Shown here piece after piece: positions 16,194-19,361 of a stretch of DNA of 19,361 bases; the stretch's first letter is position 1, and each line of letters starts with the position of its first letter. Source of the DNA: an uncultured Paracoccaceae bacterium (GTDB lineage Bacteria; Pseudomonadota; Alphaproteobacteria; Rhodobacterales; Rhodobacteraceae); assembly GCA_913054485.1 (NCBI GenBank), contig CAJXHQ010000010.1, positions 1 to 19,361 on the forward strand, given 5' to 3'. The notes beneath the pieces were generated by a model. The model searched no databases. It saw only the letters and a program-made list of their open reading frames with translations, and was not told the origin of the DNA. The position numbers and the translations under genes were made by a program.

Positions 16194-17168
16194 TTACTTG
16201 CCAGCCGCTGCGGCCATCAGATTCTCATAGACGCCGACCATCCGCAAAACTTCATCCGTAGTTTCCTGCGGGGTCAGCACGACATTAGGAAAGCCCATTT
16301 TCTGCTGCGCCAGCTTGGCAACCTCGGGGTCTGCCGCCGCCTTGTACAGAGCATCAGTCAGCTGCTGCAGACGGTCGGCGGGGATGCCCTTGGGGGCAAA
16401 GAACATAAAGTAGCCGTCAACGCCGAAATCATAGCCCATTTCCAGCAGGGTCGGCACATCCGGCGACAGACCGAGGCGCTGTGTTCCGGCCGAGGCCAGC
16501 ACCTTGACGCCTTCGTTCTTCAGATAGGCCTGATGCGCGCCTGCGCTCCAGCCGATCTGCATGTGGCCGCCAAGAACCTCTTTCATGGCCTCCTTGCCGC
16601 CCTTCACGGGCACGATCTTCAGGTCCACACCGTCGCGGTTTGCGATGTATTGCATCATCATCTTGGTTGCCGGGGACAGGGAGGCAAAGGAGACCTTGTT
16701 GCCTGCCTTGGCATGGTCCATCAGTTCGTCCCAGGTGGCAAAGGGCGCGTCGCCGCTGGTGACGATAGCGTTCTGCAGCGAGGCAACCGTTGTCAGGTAA
16801 TCGAAGTCACCGACACCGTATTTGACCTGGCCGCCGAACAGCGGTGCCAGCGAGAAAGTGGAGTCTACCGCCATGCCAATGGTATAGCCGTCCGGTTCCG
16901 CCCGCATCAGCCCAGTCGCCGCGACTATGCCGCCGCCGCCCGGTTTGTTCTCGATCACGACCGGCTGGCCGAGTTCCCGCTCAAGCGCTTTTGCCACCAG
17001 GCGGCTCAGCGTGTCGGCACCGCCGCCCGCGCCGAAACCGACAACGATCTTGATCGGTTCTTCCGGGTAATCTGCCATGGCGGCAGGGGCCGAAAAGGTG
17101 AGAGCCGCCGCAGAGATAAGGCATGCCGCCTTTGCTGCCAAACGTCCCATGATGTTGGAATTGCGCAT
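16194..17168 (-). CDS. tctC: Tripartite tricarboxylate transporter, periplasmic binding protein TctC (Bug family, second locus)
   Basis: The product has 324 residues from ATG 17168, which has GGGAGGA about 7 nt upstream. A TTG at 17183 was rejected because it lies in that ribosome-binding site. A signal peptide ending APAAMA-DYPEEP precedes the Bug fold: IKIVVGFGAGGGADTLSRLV, VVIENKPGGGGIVAATGL, PDGYTIGMAVDSTF, VKGGKEAMKEVLGGHMQIGW, and a C-terminal LTPQETTDEVL segment. It captures the solute for TctAB. It is the first transporter gene downstream of its likely regulator, in the same orientation. The divergent acyl-CoA synthetase suggests a carboxylate ligand. Confidence 0.92.
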   Translation of the reverse strand: MRNSNIMGRLAAKAACLISAAALTFSAPAAMADYPEEPIKIVVGFGAGGGADTLSRLVAKALERELGQPVVIENKPGGGGIVAATGLMRAEPDGYTIGMAVDSTFSLAPLFGGQVKYGVGDFDYLTTVASLQNAIVTSGDAPFATWDELMDHAKAGNKVSFASLSPATKMMMQYIANRDGVDLKIVPVKGGKEAMKEVLGGHMQIGWSAGAHQAYLKNEGVKVLASAGTQRLGLSPDVPTLLEMGYDFGVDGYFMFFAPKGIPADRLQQLTDALYKAAADPEVAKLAQQKMGFPNVVLTPQETTDEVLRMVGVYENLMAAAAGK

Positions 17169-17233
17169 CGGTCTTCCTCCCAATTGTGCAAGCCATTAAC
17201 TATCGCGGAGACCGGGGAGGTCCAAAATGCATA

Positions 17234-17244
17234 ATAAGGATAAC
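17234..17244 (-). promoter_or_regulatory. Candidate LysR-linked motif upstream of tctC (second locus)
   Basis: Read in the direction of transcription, GTTATCCTTAT lies 65 bp before the tctC ATG and is preceded by GTTATGGAG. The acyl-CoA synthetase promoter carries GTTTTCCTTAT in the same orientation, 80 bp before its ATG, preceded by GTTATAT. The match is 10 of 11 bases plus the upstream GTTAT. The intergenic region also has a GGAGGT/ACCTCC dyad (17216-17221 and 17243-17248). Confidence 0.4.
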
Positions 17245-17277
17245 CTCCATAACGAAACCAGATAGCCGCATGGCCGG

Positions 17278-18204
17278 TCAGTCGAGAAGCTCTGCCCGCC
17301 ATTCGCCATTTCGGACCTTTTCCAGCAGCACTTCCCGCAAAATGGCCCGCACCCCTTCCACCGCATCTGTCATCGGCCGGTCCTTTGGCCAGGCCAGGGC
17401 AATCGTACGCTGCATCTGCGGACTGACAATCTTCAGGGCAAAGAACTCATCATGCCGCAGATGGCGCTGTACTCCGGCCCAGTTGGTGATGGTACAGCAC
17501 AGCCCCTGTTTGATCATGCTGATCAGGCTTTCGGTACCCGGCACCTCGTAGCGGATGTTCAGCTGAACCCCGGCGCTGAGGGCGGTCTGTTCGATCGTGC
17601 GCCGCAAGTTCCACAGCCGGCTGCCCAGCCCCAGCGGGTATTGCGTCAGATCCGCAAAAGCGACCTCGCCCTCCAGCGGGCCGCTGCCATCCCATTTCCC
17701 GACCAGATACAGATCTTCCAGGAACAGCGGCTGTGCATCCAGGTTGTCGATCTCGGCCGCATTCGGAACCACACCCAGATCCACCTTGCCCGATCCCATG
17801 ATGTCTCCGGCGCTATGGCTCAGCCCTTCGAAGATCTTCAGCGTGATCCGTGGAAACGCCTGTTCGACCCGCGCTATGACCTCACCTGCCAGCAGATAGG
17901 CGGCGGTAAAGGGAATCGCGATCATCACTTCGCCGCCGGGATCTGAGGTGTCGCCGCTCACATCGCTGCGGGCATTCTCCATTTGCCGCAATATGTTACG
18001 GGCATGTTCGGCCAGTCTTCGGCCCTGGCTGGTGGTGCGCACTCCGCGGTTGGAGCGCTCGAACAGTTTCACGCCCAGCTCATCCTCAAGCGTCGCGATA
18101 TGACCGCTGAGCGCTGGCTGGGCAATCCGGACCTGGCGCGACGCTGCAGAAAAGCTGCCCTCTTCGGCCACCGCCAGAAAGTAACGTAACTGCTTGAAAT
18201 TCAT
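17278..18204 (-). CDS. LysR-family regulator of the second TTT locus (CynR/Nac-like)
   Basis: The 308-residue protein has an N-terminal winged helix (MNFKQLRYFLAVAEEGSFSA, AQPALSGHIATLEDELGVKL; HTH about residues 17-37) and a LysR ligand domain from about 90 to 300 (VDLGVVPNAAEIDNLDAQPL, GTESLISMIKQGLCCTITNW). GGAGGG precedes ATG 18204. It lies between tctC, which it precedes on the same strand, and a divergent acyl-CoA synthetase. This suits a regulator of both, and a motif shared by their promoters supports this. The ligand may be the transported acid or its CoA ester. Confidence 0.92.
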   Translation of the reverse strand: MNFKQLRYFLAVAEEGSFSAASRQVRIAQPALSGHIATLEDELGVKLFERSNRGVRTTSQGRRLAEHARNILRQMENARSDVSGDTSDPGGEVMIAIPFTAAYLLAGEVIARVEQAFPRITLKIFEGLSHSAGDIMGSGKVDLGVVPNAAEIDNLDAQPLFLEDLYLVGKWDGSGPLEGEVAFADLTQYPLGLGSRLWNLRRTIEQTALSAGVQLNIRYEVPGTESLISMIKQGLCCTITNWAGVQRHLRHDEFFALKIVSPQMQRTIALAWPKDRPMTDAVEGVRAILREVLLEKVRNGEWRAELLD

Positions 18205-18229
18205 TACCCGCCCTCCTGCACTCTCTCCA

Positions 18230-18275
18230 GTTATATGTTTTCCTTATGGCCGGTACAATTTTTTTGTTTTTTTGG
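18230..18275 (-). promoter_or_regulatory. Promoter of the lysR gene, with A-tract upstream element
   Basis: Minus strand: TTGTAC (18258-18253), a 17-bp spacer, then TATAAC (18235-18230), a good sigma70-type match. Two A7 runs (18273-18259, separated by one C) lie just upstream of the -35, as in an UP element. The shared motif at 18237-18247 falls in the spacer, consistent with autorepression. Confidence 0.55.
18231..18259 (+). promoter_or_regulatory. Overlapping promoter of the acyl-CoA synthetase gene, with candidate LysR motif
   Basis: TACAAT (18254-18259) is a strong -10, and TTATAT (18231-18236) at 17 bp is a poor -35, as expected of an activated promoter. GTTTTCCTTAT (18237-18247) in the spacer repeats the element in front of tctC. 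This promoter and the lysR promoter occupy the same bases on opposite strands. Confidence 0.45.
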
Positions 18276-18327
18276 AATGGCGGGGAGATGCGTAGCCTGA
18301 GCGGCAACTGACCAAAGGTAGGCGATC

Positions 18328-19361
18328 ATGAATCTTGGTAATATCATCACCCGCGCCGCAGGGTATTGGCCCCAAAACCTCGCTGTCATCGACAAGGACA
18401 AGCGCCTGACCTTTGCCGAATTCGAAGAACGTACCAACCGGCTGGCTTTTGCGCTGCTGGACCGCTGGTTTGCGCCGGGCAGCCGGATTGCGGTGCAGGG
18501 CTGGAACTGTGCCGAGCTGGTTGAGGCCGAGGCCGCGTTTTACAAGGCCGGGCTGACCAAGGTTCCGGTGAATGCCCGCCTGTCGCTGGAGGAAACCGTG
18601 CATGTGCTGAACGATTCCAAGGCACATGCCATCATTGCCAGCACCGATCACGCAGCGGCGCTGATGGGCCGGCGCGACGATCTGCCTGACCTGCAGACGA
18701 TCATCTCGATCAGCAGCGATGCAGGTAACATCAGCTATGAGGCGCTGCTGGAGGACGGCCGGAATGAAAACCCCGCGCTGGATCCTGCGGATGATACGAT
18801 CGCGGTGCTGCATTACACCTCGGGTTCATCCGGCGTTCTGAAGGCTGCGATGCAGACCTACGGCAACCGCAAGGCGCTGGTGCGCAAGATGCTGGTCTGC
18901 CCCTCGGCGCGGCTTGATCCGGGTGCGCGGATGGCGCATGTGGCGCCGATCACCCATGCCAGCGGCATGACGATGATGCCAGTGTTCTACATGGGCGGCT
19001 GCAATGTTCTGCTGAACCGCTTCGACCCGGAAGAGCTGCTGCAGACCATCCAGGACGAGAAGATCACCCGCCTGTTCCTGGTGCCAACCATGGTCAACCG
19101 CATGATCAACCTGCCCAATGTGGCGGACTATGACCTCAGCAGCCTGACCAGCCTGCTGTATGGTGCGGCCCCGATGACCCCGGCAGTGGTTGAGCGCGCG
19201 ATGGAGGTTTTTGGACCGATCCTGACCCAGGGCTATGGCGCAGGCGAAACAAATTCGATGGTGACCGTTCTGACTGAGCAGGATCACATCGACGCATTGA
19301 ACGGCGACAAGAAACGCCTGGCCAGCTGCGGCCGCAGTTATTATGAAAACGACGTACGGGT
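18328..19361 (+). CDS. AMP-dependent acyl-CoA synthetase/ligase, 3' end outside the window
   Basis: The frame is open from ATG 18328 to the window end (344 codons visible). It belongs to the ANL adenylate-forming superfamily. The P-loop A3 motif reads YTSGSSGVLK (residues 163-172, ending in the conserved Lys), and the A5 motif reads QGYGAGETN (about 301-309, with Glu307). NVLLNRFDPEELL and LYGAAPMTP are typical of fatty or aromatic acid CoA ligases. It would convert a carboxylic acid, ATP and CoA into an acyl-CoA in the cytoplasm. Divergence from a LysR gene and a TTT transporter suggests that it activates the imported acid. About 150-200 residues, including the C-terminal lid domain, lie beyond the window. 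The substrate is unknown. Confidence 0.92.
   Translation, partial: MNLGNIITRAAGYWPQNLAVIDKDKRLTFAEFEERTNRLAFALLDRWFAPGSRIAVQGWNCAELVEAEAAFYKAGLTKVPVNARLSLEETVHVLNDSKAHAIIASTDHAAALMGRRDDLPDLQTIISISSDAGNISYEALLEDGRNENPALDPADDTIAVLHYTSGSSGVLKAAMQTYGNRKALVRKMLVCPSARLDPGARMAHVAPITHASGMTMMPVFYMGGCNVLLNRFDPEELLQTIQDEKITRLFLVPTMVNRMINLPNVADYDLSSLTSLLYGAAPMTPAVVERAMEVFGPILTQGYGAGETNSMVTVLTEQDHIDALNGDKKRLASCGRSYYENDVR

Noticed and set aside
14108..17234. Plus-strand frames of 444 and 539 codons opposite the second tctCBA operon
   Set aside because: They are rich in Gln, His, Arg and Gly, as expected of antisense reading of high-GC membrane-protein genes, and the minus strand carries well-defined TctA, TctB and TctC.
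18259..18273. T7-G-T7 run as a transcription terminator
   Set aside because: No stem precedes it on the plus strand and it sits between divergent promoters. An A-tract upstream element for the lysR promoter fits better.

Overview
The window is high-GC, densely packed bacterial DNA. Gene content and protein style suggest an alphaproteobacterium of the Rhodobacteraceae (Roseobacter group, Leisingera/Phaeobacter/Ruegeria-like). The reasons are two tripartite tricarboxylate transporters (TTT), a DUF1636-BtuDFC-type cobalamin importer behind a cobalamin riboswitch, and a zur-COG0523-COG0523 cassette. This placement is inference; no 16S rRNA or other marker gene is present.

Layout. (1) 1-1949: the middle of an aldehyde dehydrogenase gene (+) runs tail-to-tail into a ProX-like glycine betaine binding-protein gene (-). 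Both lose their 3' parts at one junction near 186-215. A LysR regulator (+) diverges from proX. (2) 1983-7222: a tctCBA operon (-) diverges from a marR-sulfatase operon (+). A near-perfect 36-bp palindrome sits in the shared promoter region. (3) 7208-10753: a minus-strand operon DUF1636-ATPase-binding protein-permease, preceded by a sigma70-like promoter, a classical cobalamin riboswitch and a hairpin that covers the first ribosome-binding site. (4) 10938-13660: zur followed by two COG0523 (CobW/ZigA-type) GTPase genes with overlapping stops and starts, and a palindromic putative Zur box in front. (5) 13661-14179: about 520 bp of less GC-rich sequence with no convincing gene. (6) 14180-19361: a second TTT operon (tctC-tctB-tctA, -), its LysR regulator (-), and a divergent AMP-dependent acyl-CoA synthetase (+) that runs off the window. 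A shared motif lies in front of both tctC and the synthetase gene.

How the genes work together. The window is a row of small uptake modules, each with its own local regulator. Module 2 probably imports an anionic compound through TTT and desulfates it in the cytoplasm. Module 6 probably imports a carboxylate that the ligase converts to a CoA thioester. Modules 3 and 4 lie back to back and deal with cobalamin uptake and zinc-limitation metal trafficking. I found no IS element, phage gene, CRISPR array, tRNA or rRNA. The least ordinary items are the broken aldehyde dehydrogenase/proX junction, the TTT-MarR-sulfatase unit of unknown substrate, the back-to-back B12 and zinc modules, and the LysR-linked motif shared by two promoters.
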